Assembly: GCF_051401765.1 (NCBI RefSeq) | Contig: NW_027480422.1 | Coordinates: 29,592,001-29,656,000 of the forward strand | Direction of reading: 5' to 3' | DNA: 64,000 bases | DNA from: Calliopsis andreniformis | Lineage: Eukaryota; Arthropoda; Insecta; Hymenoptera; Andrenidae | Shown here: in pieces, positions 1-13,182 of the stretch | Layout: every line of letters begins with the position of its first letter | Numbering within the stretch: the stretch's first letter is position 1 | Translations under genes and position numbers: made by a program | Notes under the pieces: model-generated | Told to the model about the DNA's origin: nothing | The model's input: only the letters and a program-made list of their open reading frames with translations | Databases searched by the model: none

Positions 1-166
1 CACTCTAGGGCGTTGCTCCACCACATCGAATAGTTAGCGCCTTAGAAGTCAATGACAGAAGCATAAAATACATAATAGATACAACAGTTTTTCCATCGTA
101 TAACAGGAGTAATTGCAACCAGTGTGAAAGGTATGGTCATTTCTACGTTCCGGGCAACCTAGGCTT
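1..166 (+). repeat. Representative satellite monomer (166 bp)
   Basis: One full monomer in the phase set by the window edge; the phase is arbitrary. In order it contains the GGGCGTTGCTCCACCA box, the GAATAGTTAG motif, an A-rich central part (GCATAAAATACA...), the CAGTTTTTCCATCGTATAA box, TTGCAACCAGTGTGAAAG, and the TTCTACGTTCCGGGCAACC box followed by CCTAGG. CCTAG and CTAGG flank GCTTCACT as a short inverted repeat. CCTAGG (an AvrII site) occurs about once per monomer. Confidence 0.93.
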
Positions 167-1425
167 CAGTCTAGGGCATTGGTCCACCACATCGAATAGT
201 TAGCGCCTTAGAAGTCAATGCCAGAAGCATAAAATACAAAATAGATACAACAGTTTTTCCTACGTATAACAGGAGTAATTGCAACCAGTGTGAAAGGTAT
301 GGTCATTTCTACGTTCCGGGCAACCTAGGCTTCACCGTAGGGCGTTGCTCCAGCACATCGAATAGCTACGGCCTCAGAAGTCAACGCCATAACTATAAAA
401 AACAATGTAAATACAACAGTTTTTCCATTGTATAAAACGAATAATTGCAAACAGTGTGGAGGCAATGGTCATTTCCACCTTTCGGGCAACCTAGGTTTCG
501 CTCTAGGGCGTTGGTCCACCAGATCGAATAGCAAGGGCCTTAGAAGTCAACGCCAGAAGCATAAAATACAATAGAAATACAACAGTTTTTCCATCGTATA
601 ACAGGAATAATTGCAACCAGTGTGAAAGATATGGTCATTTCTACGATACGGGCAACCTAGGCTTCACTCTAAGGCGTGGTTCCCCCATATCTAATAGTTA
701 GGGCCTAAGAAGCCTACGCCAGAAGCATAAAATACAATATAAATACCACAGTTTTTCCATCGTACAACAGGAATAATTGCAACCAGAGTGAAGGTGATGG
801 TCACTTCTACGTTCCGGGCAACCTAGGCTTCACTCTAGGGCGTGGTTCCCCCATATGTAATAGTTAGGGCCTAAGAAGCCTACGCCAGAAGCATAAAATA
901 CAATATAAATACCACAGTTTTTCCATCGTACAACAGGAATAATTGCAACCAGAGTGAAGGTGATGGTCACTTCTACGTTCCGGGCAACCTAGGCTTCACT
1001 CTAGTGCGTTGCTCCACCATATCGAATAGCAAGGGCCTTAGAAGTCAACGCCAGAAGCATAAAATAAAATATAAATACAACAGTTATTCCATCGTATAAC
1101 AGGAATAATTACAACCAGTGTGAAAGTAATTGGCATTCCTAGGTTCCGTGCAACCTGCGCTTCACTCTTGGGCGTTGGTCCACCAGGTTGAATGGTTAGG
1201 GCCTTAGAAAACAACTCCAGACGCATAAAGTACGATATAAATACAACAGATTTTCCATGGAATAATACGAATAATTGCAATCAGTATGAGAGTTATGGTC
1301 ATTTCTACGTTCCGGGCAACCTGGGCTTCACCGGAGGGCGTTGCTCCACCAGATCCAGTAGTTAGGACCTAAGAAGTCAACGCCAGAAGAATAAAATACA
1401 AAATAGATACAACAGTTTTTCCATC
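1..1425. repeat. Multi-monomer block A, copy 1 (again at 14766-16189)
   Basis: About 8.6 consecutive monomers reappear in the same order at 14766-16189, offset 14765 and then 14764 after a single-G deletion near 14919. Shared private variants include the CGTGGTTCCCCCATAT monomers (two in a row) and the monomer with AATTGGCATTCCTAGGTTCCG. Similarity stops at ~1425/16189, where the second copy switches to the sequence seen at ~3250. Confidence 0.85.
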
Positions 1426-1660
1426 GTATAACAGGAATAATTGCAACCAGTGTGAAAGTGATGGTCATTTCTACGTTCCGGGCAACCCAGGCTTCACTCT
1501 AGGACGTTGTTCCACCAGATCGAATAGCTACGGCCTTAGGAGTCAACGCCAGAGGCATAACATGCAATATAAGTATAACAGTTCTTCCATCGTATAAAAC
1601 GAATAATTGCAATCAGTATGAAGGTTATGGTCATTTCTACGTTCCGGGCAACCTAGGCTT

Positions 1661-4600
1661 CACTCTAGGCGTTACTCCACCAGATCCAATAGTTAGGGCC
1701 TAAGAAGTCAACGCCAGAAGCATAACGTACAATAAAAATCCAACAGTTTGTCCATCGTATAACAGGAATAATTGCAACCAGTGTGAAAGCTATGGTCATT
1801 TCTACGTTCCGGGCAACCTAGGCTTCACTCTAGGGCGTTGCTCCACCACATCGAATAGTTAGCGCCTTAGAAGTCAATGACAGAAGCATAAAATACAAAA
1901 TAGATACAACAGTTTTTCCATCGTATAACAGGAGTAATTGCAACCAGTGTGAAAGTAATGAACATTTCTACGTTCCGGGCAACCTAGGTTTCGCTCTAGG
2001 GCGTTGCTCCACCACACCGAATAGTTAGGACCTTAGAAAACAATTCCAGACGCATAAAATACAATAAAGATACAGCAGTTTTTTCATCGTATAACAGGAA
2101 TAATTGCAACACGCCAGAAGGTAATGGTCACTTCTACGTTCCGGGCAATCTAGGCTTCTCTTTAGGGCGTTGCTCCACCAGATCGAATAGTTAGGGCCTA
2201 AGAAGTCAACGCCAGAAGCATAAAAAACAATATAAATACATCAGTTTTTCCATTGTATAAAACGAATAATTGCAAACAGTGTGGAGGTAATGGTCATTTC
2301 TACTTTCCGGGCAACCTAGGCTTCACTCTAGGGCGTTTCTCCACCACATCGAATAGCTACGGCCCTAGAAGTCAACGCCTGATACATAAAATATAATATA
2401 AATACAACAGTTTTTCCATCGTATAACAGGAATGATTGCAACCAGTGTGAAAGACATGGTCGTTTCTACGTTCCGGGCAACCTAGACTTCACTCTAGGGC
2501 GTTTCTCCAGCACATCGAACAGCTACGGCCCAAGAAGTCAACGCCTGAAGCATAAAATGTAATATAAACGCAACAGTTTTTCAATCGTATAACAAGAATA
2601 ATTGCAACCAGTGTGAAAGTGATGGTCACTTCTACATTCCGGGCAACCTAGGCTTCACTCTAGGGCGTTGCTCCACCAGGTCGAATAGTTAGGGCCTAAG
2701 AAGTCAACGCCAGAAGCATAAAATACAATATAAATACAACAGTTTTTCCCTTGTATAACAGGAATAGTTGCAACCAGTGTGAAAGCTATGGCCATTTCTA
2801 CTTTCCGGGCAACCTAGGCTTCACTCTAGGGCGTTGCTCCACCACATCGAATATCTACGGCCTTAGAAGTCAACGCCTGAAGCATAAAATATAATATAAA
2901 TACAACAGTTCTTCCGTAGTATAACAGGAATAATTGCAACCAGAGTGAAGGTGATGGTCATTTCTACGTCCCGCGCAGCCTAGGCTTCACTCTAGGGCGT
3001 TGCTCCACCAGATCGAATAGCTAGGGACTTAGAAGTCAACGCTAGAAGCGTAAAATAGAATAAAAATGCAGCAGTTTTTCCATCGTATAAAACGAATAAT
3101 TGCAACCAGTATGCATGTTATGGTCATTTCTACGTTCCGGGCAACCTAGGCTTCACTCTAGGGCGTTGGTCCACCAGATCCAATAGCTAGGGCCTAACAA
3201 GTCAACGCCAGGAGCACCAAATACAAAATAAATACAACAGTTTTTCCATCGTATAAAACCAATAATTGCAACCAGTATGAAAGCTATGGTCATTTCTACG
3301 TTCCGGGCAACCTAGGCTGCACCCTAGGGCGTTGCTCCACCAGATCGAATAGTTAGGGCCTAAGAAGTCAACGCCAGCAGCATAATATGCAATAGAAGTA
3401 CAACAGTTTTTCCATCGTATAACATGTATAATTGCAACCAGTGTGAAAGTAATGGTCATTTCTATGTTCCGGGTAACCTAGGCTTCACTCTAGGACGTTG
3501 CTCCACCAGATAGAGTAGCTAGGGCCTTAGAATACAGCGCGAGAAGAATAAAATACAACATATGTACAACGGTTTGTCCATCGTATAAAATGTATAATTG
3601 CAAGCAGTGTGAAGGTAATGGTCATTTCTACGTTCTGGGCAACCTAGGCTTCACTCTAGGGCGTTGCTCCACCACGTCGAATAGCTAGGGCCTTAGATGT
3701 CAATGCCAGAAGCATAAAATGCAATATAAATACAACAGTTTGTCCATTGTATAGAACGAATAATTGCAAACAGTGTGGAAGTAATGGTCATTTCTACGTT
3801 CCGGGCAACCTAGGCTTCACTCTAGGGCGTTGCTCCACCACATCGAATATCTACGGCCTTAGGCGTCAACGCCTGAAGCATAAAATATAACATAAATACA
3901 ACAGTTCTTCCATCGTATAACAGGAATAATTGTAACCAGAGTGAAGGTGATGGTCATTTCTACGTCCCGGGCAGCCTAGGCTTCACTCTAGAGCGTTGCT
4001 CCACCAGATCGAATAGCAAGGGACTTAGATGTCAACGCCGAAGCATAAAATACAAAATAAATAGAACAGCTTTTCCATTGTATAAAACGAATAATTGCAA
4101 CCAGTGTGTAAGATATGGACATTACTACGTTCCGGGCAACCTAGGCTTCACTCTAGGGCGTTGCTCGACCACATCGAATAGTTAGGGCCTAAGAAGTCAA
4201 CGCCAGAAGCATAAAATACAATATAAATACAACAGTTTTTCCCTTCTATAACAGTAATAATTGCAACCAGTGTGAAAGCTATGCTCTTTTCTACGTTGCG
4301 GGCAACCTAGGCTTCACTCTAGGGCGTTGCTCCACCACATCGAATAGCTAGGGCCTTAGAAGTCAATGCCAGAAGCATAAAATGCAATATAAAGACAACA
4401 GTTTGTCCACTGTATAATATGAATAATTTCAAACAGTGTGGAAGTAATGGTAATTTCTACGTTCCGGGCAACCTAGGCTTCACCCTAGGGCGTTGCTCCA
4501 CCACTTCGAATATCTACGGCCTTAGAAGTCAACGCCTGAAGCATAAAATATAATATAAATACAACAGTTTTTCCATCGTATAACAGGAATAATTGCAACC

Positions 4601-6120
4601 AGAGTGAAGGTGATGCTCTTTTCTACGTTGCGGGCAACCTAGGCTTCACTCTAGGGCGTTACTCCACCAGATCCAATAGTTAGGGCCTAAGAAGTCAACG
4701 CCAGAAGCATAACGTACAATAAAAATCCAACAGTTTGTCCATCGTATAACAGGAATAATTGCAACCAGTGTGAAAGCTATGGTCATTTATACGTTCCGGG
4801 CAACCTAGGCTTCACTCTAGGGCGTTGCTCCACCACATCGAATAGTTAGCGCCTTAGAAGTCAATGACAGAAGCATAAAATACAAAATAGATACAACAGT
4901 TTTTCCATCGTATAACAGGAGTAATTGCAACCAGTGTGAAAGTAATGAACATTTCTACGTTCCGGGCAACCTAGGTTTCGCTCTAGGGCGGTTCTCCACC
5001 ACACCGAATAGTTAGGGCCTTAGAAAACAATTCCAGACGCATAAAATACAATAAAGATACAGCAGTTTTTTCATCGTATAACAGGAATAATTGCAACCGC
5101 CAGAAGGTAATGGTCACTTCTACGTTCCGGGCAATCTAGGCTTCTCTTTAGGGCGTTGCTCCACCAGATCGAATAGTTAGGGCCTAAGAAGTCAACGCCA
5201 GAAGCATAAAAAACAATATAAGTACATCAGTTTTTCCATTGTATAAAACGAATAATTGCAAACAGTGTGGAGGTAATGGTCATTTCTACTTTCCGGGCAA
5301 CCTAGGCTTCACTCTAGGGCGTTTCTCCACCACATCGAATAGCTACGGCCCTAGAAGTCAACGCCTGATACATAAAATATAATATAAATACAACAGTTTT
5401 TCCATCGTATAACAGGAATGATTGCAACCAGTGTGAAAGACATGGTCATTTCTACGTTCCGGGCAACCTAGACTTCACTCTAGGGCGTTTCTCCAGCACA
5501 TCGAACAGCTACGGCCCAAGAAGTCAACGCCAGAAGCATAAAATACAATATAAATACAACAGTTTTTCCCTTGTATAACAGGAATAGTTGCAACCAGTGT
5601 GAAAGCTATGGCCATTTCTACTTTCCGGGCAACCTAGGCTTCACTCTAGGGCGTTGCTCCACCACATCGAAATGCTAGGGCCTTAGAAGTCAATGCCAGA
5701 AGCATAAAATGCAATATAAATACAACAGTTTGTCCACTGTATAATATGAATAATTGCAAACAGTGTGGAAGTAATGGTCATTTCTACGTTCCGGGCAACC
5801 TAGGCTTCACTCTAGGGCGTTGCTCCACCACATCGAATATCTACGGCCTTAGAAGTCAACGCCTGAAGCATAAAATATAATATAAATACAACAGTTCTTC
5901 CGTAGTATAACAGGAATAATTGCAACCAGAGTGAAGGTGATGGTCATTTCTACGTCCCGCGCAGCCTAGGCTTCACTCTAGGGCGTTGCTCCACCAGATC
6001 GAATTGCTAGGGACTTAGAAGTCAACGCTAGAAGCGTAAAATAGAATAAGAATACAGCAGTTTTTCCATCGTATAAAACGAATAATTGCAACCAGTATGC
6101 ATGTTATGGTCATTTCTACG
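1661..6120. repeat. 18-19-monomer block repeated at ~3.0 kb spacing
   Basis: The series that begins with the TTACTCCACCAGATCC monomer at 1661 restarts at 4647 (offset 2986, about 18 monomers). It runs in parallel to ~2515/5500. There the second copy lacks one monomer (the one with AAATGTAATATAAACGC), and near 5655-5820 it carries one monomer absent from the first. The segment from ~3250 to ~5510 was also copied to ~16190-18450 (offset 12939). That copy retains the missing monomer, so the deletion at ~5520 is specific to this copy. Confidence 0.72.
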
Positions 6121-7155
6121 TTCCGGGCAACCTAGGCTTCACTCTAGGGCGTTGGTCCACCAGATCCAATAGCTAGGGCCTAACAAGTCAACGCCAGGAG
6201 CACCAAATACAAAATAAATACAACAGTTTTTCCATCGTATAAAACCAATAATTGCAACCAGTATGAAAGCTATGGTCATTTCTACGTTCCGGGCAACCTA
6301 GGCTGCACCCTAGGGCGTTGCTCAACCACATCGAATAGCTACGGCCCTAGAAGACAACGCCATAACTATAAAATACAATATAAATACAACAGTCTTTCCA
6401 TCGTATAAAACGAATAATTGCATCCAGTCTGATAGTTATGGTCATTTCTATGTTCCGGGCAATCTAGGCTTCTCTCTGGGGCGTTGCTCCACCAGATCGA
6501 ATAGTTAGGGCCTAAGAAGTCAACGCCAGCAGCATAAAATGCAATAGAAGTACAACAGTTTTTCCATCGTATAACATGTATAATTGCAACCAGTGTGAAA
6601 GTAATGGTCATTTCTATGTTCCGGGTAACCTAGGCTTCACTCTAGGACGTTGCTCCACCAGATAGAGTAGCTAGGGACTTAGAATACAGCGCGAGAAGAA
6701 TAAAATACAACATATGTACAACGGTTTGTCCATCGTATAAAATGTATAATTGCAAGCAGTGTGAAGGTAATGGTCATTTCTACGTTCCGGGCAACCTAGG
6801 CTTCACTCTAGGGCGTTGCTCCACCACATCGAATATCTACGGCCTTAGGCGTCAACGCCTGAAGCATAAAATATAACATAAATACAACAGTTCTTCCATC
6901 GTATAACAGGAATAATTGTAACCAGAGTGAAGGTGATGGTCATTTCTACGTCCCGGGCAGCCTAGGCTTCACTCTAGAGCGTTGCTCCACCAGATCGAAT
7001 AGCAAGGGACTTAGATGTCAACGCCGAAGCATAAAATACAAAATAAATAGAACAGCTTTTCCATTGTATAAAACGAATAATTGCAACCAGTGTGTAAGAT
7101 ATGGACATTACTATGTTCCGGGCAACCTAGGCTTCACTCTAGGGCGTTGCTCGAC

Positions 7156-10100
7156 CACATCGAATAGTTAGGGCCTAAGAAGTCAACGCCAGAAGCATAA
7201 AATACAATATAAATACAACAGTTTTTCCCTTCTATAACAGTAATAATTGCAACCAGTGTGAAAGCTATGCTCTTTTCTACGTTGCGGGCAACCTAGGCTT
7301 CACTCTAGGGCGTTGCTCCACCACATCGAATAGCTAGGGCCTTAGAAGTCAATGCCAGAAGCATAAAATGCAATATAAAGACAACACTTTGTCCACTGTA
7401 TAATATGAATAATTTCAAACAGTGTGGAAGTAATGGTAATTTCTACGTTCCGGGCAACCTAGGCTTCACCCTAGGGCGTTGCTCCACCACTTCGAATATC
7501 TACGGCCTTAGAAGTCAACGCCTGAAGCATAAAATATAATATAAATACAACAGTTTTTCCATCGTATAACAGGAATAATTGCAACCAGAGTGAAGGTGAT
7601 GGTCATCTCTACGTCCCGGGCAGCCTAGGCTTCACTCTAGGGCGTTGCTCCACAAGATCGAATAGCTAGGGCCTAAGAAGTCAACGCCAGGAGCACCAAA
7701 TACAAAATAAATACAACAGTTTTTCTATCGTATAAAACCAATAATTGCAACCAGTATGAAAGCTATGGTCATTTCTACGTTCCGGGCAACCTAGGCTTCA
7801 CCCTAGGGCGTTGTTCAACCACATCGAATAGCTACGGCCCTAGAAGACAACGCCATAACTATAAAATACAATATAAATAGAACAGTCTTTCCATCGTATA
7901 AAACGAATAATTGCGACGAGTCTGATAGTTATGGTCATTTCTACGTTCCGGGCAATGTAGGCTTCTCTCTAGGGCATTGCTCCACCAGATCGAATAGCTA
8001 GGGACTTAGAAGTCAACGCCAGAAGCATAAAATATAATATAAATACAATAGTTTTTCCATCGTATAAAACGAATAATTGCACCCAGTATGAAAGTTATGG
8101 TCATTTCTACGTTCCGGGCAACCTAGGCTTCACCCTAGGGCGTTGCTCCACCAGATCCAATAGTTATGACGTTAGAAGTCAGCGCCCGAAGCTAGAAATA
8201 CAATAAAAAAAAAAAAGTTTTTCCATCGTATAACAGGAATAATTGCCACCAGTGTGAAAGTGATGGTCATTTTTGCATTCCGGGCAACCTAGCCTTCACT
8301 CTAGGGCGTTGCTACTCCAGATAGAGTAGTTAGGGCCCAGGAAGTCAACGCCAGAAGCATAAAATACAATATAAACACAACAGTTTTTCCCTTGTATAAC
8401 AGGAATAATTGCAACCAGTGTGAAAGGTATGGTCATTTCTACGTTCCGGGCAACCTAGGCTTCAGTCTAGAGCGTTGCTCCACCACATCGCATAGCTGCG
8501 GCCTTAGAAGTCAACGCCAGAAGCATAAAATACAATATAAATACAACAGTTTTTCAATCGTATAACAGGAATAATTGCAAACAGTGTGAAAGATATGGTC
8601 ATTTCTACGTTCCGGGCAACCTAGACTTCACTCTAGGTCGTTGCTCCACCACATCGAATAGCTACGGCCTTAGAAGTCAACGCCAAAACTATAAAAAACA
8701 ATATAAACACAACAGTTTTACTATCGTATAAAACGAATAATTGCAACCAGTCTGATAGTTATGGTCATTTCTACGTTCCGGGCAATCTAGGCTTCTCTCT
8801 AGGGAGTTGCTCCACCAGATCGAATAGTTAGGGCCTAAGAAGTCTACACCAGAAGCATAAAATACAATAGAAATGCAACAGTTTTTCCATCGTATAACAG
8901 GAGTAATTGCAACCAGTGTGAAAGGTATGGTCATTTCTACGTTCCGGGCAACCTAGGCTTCAGTCTAGGGCATTGGTCCACCACATCGAATAGTTAGCGC
9001 ATTAGAAGTCAATGCCAGAAGCATAAAATACAAAATAGATACAACAGTTTTTCCATCGTATAACAGGAGTAATTGCAACCAGTGTGAAAGTAATGAACAT
9101 TTCTACGTTCCGGGCAACCTAGGTTTCGCTCTAGGGCGTTGCTCCACCACACCGAATAGTTAGGGCCTTAGAAAACAATTCCAGACGCATAAAATACAAT
9201 AAAGATACAGCAGTTTTTTCATCGTATAACAGGAATAATTGCAACACGCCAGAAGGTAATGGTCACTTCTACGTTCCGGGCAATCTAGGCTTCTCTCTAG
9301 GGCGTTGCTCCACCAGATCGAATAGTTAGGGCCTAAGAAGCAAACGCCAGAAGCATAAAATACAATAGAAATACAACAGTTTTTACATCGTATAACAGGA
9401 ATAATTGCAACCAGTGTGAAAGATATGGTCATTTCTACGTTCCGGGCAGCCTAGGCTTCACTATAGGGAGTTGCTCCACCACATCGAATAGCTACGGCCT
9501 TAGGAGTTAACGCCAGAGGCATAAAATACAAAATAAATACAACAGTTTTTCCATCGTATAATACGAATAATTGCAATCAGTATGAAGGTTATGGTCATTT
9601 CTACGTTCCGGGCAACCTAGGCTTCACTCTAGGCGTTGCTCCACCAGATCCAATAGTTAGGGCCTAAGAAGTCAACGCCAGAAGCATAACGTACAATAAA
9701 AATCCAACAGTTTGTCCATCGTATAACAGGAATAATTGCAACCAGTGTGAAAGCTATGGTCATTTCTACGTTCCGGGCAACCTAGGCTTCACTCTAGGGC
9801 GTTGCTCCACCACATCGAATAGTTAGGGCCTAAGAAGTCAACGCCAGAAGCATAAAATACAATATAAATACAACAGTTTTTCCCTTCTATAACAGTAATA
9901 ATTGCAACCAGTGTGAAAGCTATGCTCTTTTCTACGTTGCGGGCAACCTAGGCTTCACTCTAGGGCGTTGCTCCACCACATCGAATAGCTAGGGCCTTAG
10001 AAGTCAATGCCAGAAGCATAAAATGCAATATAAAGACAACAGTTTGTCCACTGTATAATATGAATAATTTCAAACAGTGTGGAAGTAATGGTAATTTCTA

Positions 10101-11551
10101 CGTTCCGGGCAACCTAGGCTTCACCCTAGGGCGTTGCTCCACCACTTCGAATATCTACGGCCTTAGAAGTCAACGCCTGAAGCATAAAATATAATATAAA
10201 TACAACAGTTTTTCCATCGTATAACAGGAATAATTGCAACCAGAGTGAAGGTGATGGTCATTTCTACGTCCCGGGCAGCCTAGGCTTCACTCTAGGGCGT
10301 TGCTCCACAAGATCGAATAGCTAGGGCCTAAGAAGTCAACGCCAGGAGCACCAAATACAAAATAAATACAACAGTTTTTCTATCGTATAAAACCAATAAT
10401 TGCAACCAGTATGAAAGCTATGGTCATTTCTACGTTCCGGGCAACCTAGGCTTCACCCTAGGGCGTTGTTCAACCACATCGAATAGCTACGGCCCTAGAA
10501 GACAACGCCATAACTATAAAATACAATATAAATAGAACAGTCTTTCCATCGTATAAAACGAATAATTGCGACGAGTCTGATAGTTATGGTCATTTCTACG
10601 TTCCGGGCAATGTAGGCTTCTCTCTAGGGCATTGCTCCACCAGATCGAATAGCTAGGGACTTAGAAGTCAACGCCAGAAGCATAAAATATAATATAAATA
10701 CAATAGTTTTTCCATCGTATAAAACGAATAATTGCACCCAGTATGAAAGTTATGGTCATTTCTACGTTCCGGGCAACCTAGGCTTCACCCTAGGGCGTTG
10801 CTCCACCAGATCCAATAGTTATGACGTTAGAAGTCAGCGCCCGAAGCTAGAAATACAATAAAAAAAAAAAGTTTTTCCATCGTATATCAGGAATAATTGC
10901 CACCAGTGTGAAAGTGATGGTCATTTTTGCATTCCGGGCAACCTAGCCTTCACTCTAGGGCGTTGCTACTCCAGATAGAGTAGTTAGGGCCCAGGAAGTC
11001 AACGCCAGAAGCATAAAATACAATATAAACACAACAGTTTTTCCCTTGTATAACAGGAATAATTGCAACCAGTGTGAAAGGTATGGTCATTTCTACGTTC
11101 CGGGCAACCTAGGCTTCAGTCTAGGGCGTTGCTCCACCACATCGCATAGCTGCGGCCTTAGAAGTCAACGCCAGAAGCATAAAATACAATATAAATACAA
11201 CAGTTTTTCAATCGTATAACAGGAATAATTGCAAACAGTGTGAAAGATATGGTCATTTCTACGTTCCGGGCAACCTAGACTTCACTCTAGGGCGTTGCTC
11301 CACCACATCGAATAGCTACGGCCTTAGAAGTCAACGCCAAAACTATAAAAAACAATATAAACACAACAGTTTTACTATCGTATAAAACGAATAATTGCAA
11401 CCAGTCTGATAGTTATGGTCATTTCTACGTTCCGGGCAATCTAGGCTTCTCTCTAGGGAGTTGCTCCACCAGATCGAATAGTTAGGGCCTAAGAAGTCTA
11501 CACCAGAAGCATAAAATACAATAGAAATGCAACAGTTTTTCCATCGTATAA
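7156..11551. repeat. 16-monomer-spaced duplication (7156-8897 and 9811-11551)
   Basis: About 10.5 monomers at ~7156-8897 recur at ~9811-11551 with offset 2655, becoming 2654 after a one-base difference in an A run. Shared markers are the monomer with CTCCACAAGATCG (7651 and 10306), the GCGACGAGTCTGATAG monomer and the A-run monomer. Between the copies (~8900-9810) lie monomers with other affinities. The segment 7497-9487 is found again at 22096-24086 (offset 14599). Confidence 0.78.
8205..8216 (+). repeat. A12 tract in one monomer subtype (A-run marker)
   Basis: In a monomer subtype marked by TTATGACGTTAG and AGCGCCCGAAGCTAG, the usual ATACAATATAAATACAACAG is replaced by ATACAAT followed by an uninterrupted A run and then GTTTTTCC. 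The same subtype is near 10860, 11690, 14179, 22804, 28611, 35250 and 36079, with 11 or 12 A. The copy near 14179 has also lost the following G. Confidence 0.88.
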
Positions 11552-12418
11552 CATGAATAATTGCAACCAGTGTGAAAGTAATGGTCATTTCTACGTTCCG
11601 GGCAACCTAGGCTTCACCCTAGGGCGTTGCTCCGCCAGATCCAATAGTTTTGACGTTAGAAGTCAGCGCCCGAAGCTAGAAATACAATAAAAAAAAAAAG
11701 TTTTTCCATCGTATAACAGGAATAATTGCCACCAGTGTGAAAGTGATGGTCATTTTTGCATTCCGGGCAACCTAGCCTTCACTCTAGGGCGTTGCTACTC
11801 CAGATAGAGTAGTTAGGGCCCAGGAAGTCAACGCCAGAAGCATAAAATACAATATAAACACAACAGTTTTTCCCTTGTGTAACAGGAATAATTGCAACCA
11901 GTGTGAAAGGTATGGTCATTTCTACGTTCCGGGCAACCTAGGCTTCAGTCTAGGGCGTTGCTCCACCACATCGCATAGCTGCGGCCTTAGAAGTCAACGC
12001 CAGAAGCATAAAATACAATATAAATACAACAGTTTTTCAATCGTATAACAGGAATAATTGCAAACAGTGTGAAAGATATGGTCATTTCTACGTTCCGGGC
12101 AACCTAGACTTCACTCTAGGGCGTTGCTCCACCACATCGAATAGCTACGGCCTTAGAAGTCAACGCCATAACTATAAAAAACAATATATAAACAACAGTT
12201 TTACTATCGTATAAAACGAATAATTGCAACCAGTCTGATAGTTATGGTCATTTCTACGTTCCGGGCAATCTAGGCTTCTCTCTAGGGAGTTGCTCCACCA
12301 GATCGAATAGTTAGGGCCTAAGAAGTCTACACCAGAAGCATAAAATACAATAGAAATGCAACAGTTTTTCCATCGTATAACATGAATAATTGCAACCAGT
12401 GTGAAAGTAATGGTCATT
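10760..12418. repeat. Tandem 5-mer block (829 bp x2)
   Basis: The five-monomer series containing the A-run monomer, the GCATAGCTGCGG monomer and the AACTATAAAAAACAAT monomer occurs twice in tandem at offset 829 (for example 11343 and 12172). The pair was later copied as a unit to ~35150-36807 (offset 24390). Confidence 0.82.
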
Positions 12419-12584
12419 TCTGCGTTCCGGGCAATCTAGGCTTCACTCTATGGCGTTGCTCCACCACACCGAATAGCTACGGCCTTAGAAGTGAACGCCT
12501 GAAGCATAAAATATAATATAAATACAACTGTTTTTCCGTCGTATAACAGGAATAATTGCAACCAGAGTGAAGGCGATGGTCATT

Positions 12585-13182
12585 TCTGCATTCCGGGCAA
12601 CCTAGCCTTCACTCTAGGGCGTTGCTCCTCCAGATAGAATAGTTAGGGACTTAGAATTCAGCGCGAGAAGAATAAAATACAACATATGTACAACAGTTTT
12701 TCCATCGTATAAAATGTATAATTGCAAGCAGTGTGAAGATAATGGTCATTTCTACGTTCTGGGCAACCTAGGCTTCACTCTAGAGCGTTGCTCCACCAGA
12801 TCGAATAGCAAGGGACTTAAATGTCAACGCCCGAAGCATAAAATATAACATAAATACAACAGTTTTTCCATCGTATAACAGGAATAATTGCCACCAGTGT
12901 GAAAGTGATGGTCATTTCTGCATTCCGGGCAACCTAGCCTTCACTCTAGGGCGTTGCTCCTCCAGATAGAATAGTTAGGGACTTAGAATTCAGCGCGAGA
13001 AGAATAAAATACAACATATGTACAACAGTTTTTCCATCGTATAAAATGTATAATTGCAAGCAGTGTGAAGATAATGGTCATTTCTACGTTCTGGGCAACC
13101 TAGGCTTCACTCTAGAGCGTTGCTCCACCAGATCGAATAGCAAGGGACTTAGACGTCAACGCCCGAAGCATAAAATACAAAA
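12585..13182. repeat. Tandem dimer block (332 bp x ~1.8)
   Basis: Two consecutive monomers, one with CTCCTCCAGATAGAATAG and the next with AAATGTATAATTGCAAGC, are repeated at offset 332 (CCTAGCC at 12601 and 12933). The second copy diverges after ~13182. This is the shortest multi-monomer unit I could see in the left part of the array. Confidence 0.75.

Noticed and set aside
20..32. Pol III B-box-like motif (GATCGAATA in many monomers), suggesting a SINE or tRNA origin
   Set aside because: It differs from the B-box consensus at the invariant last C, and I found no A-box at a suitable distance, so a tRNA-derived origin is not supported.
140..160. CENP-B box in the TTTCTACGTTCCGGG part of the monomer
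   Set aside because: Against the essential TTCGNNNNANNCGGG core only 6 of 9 fixed positions match (the CGGG end fits, the TTCG and central A do not), so it is not a CENP-B box.
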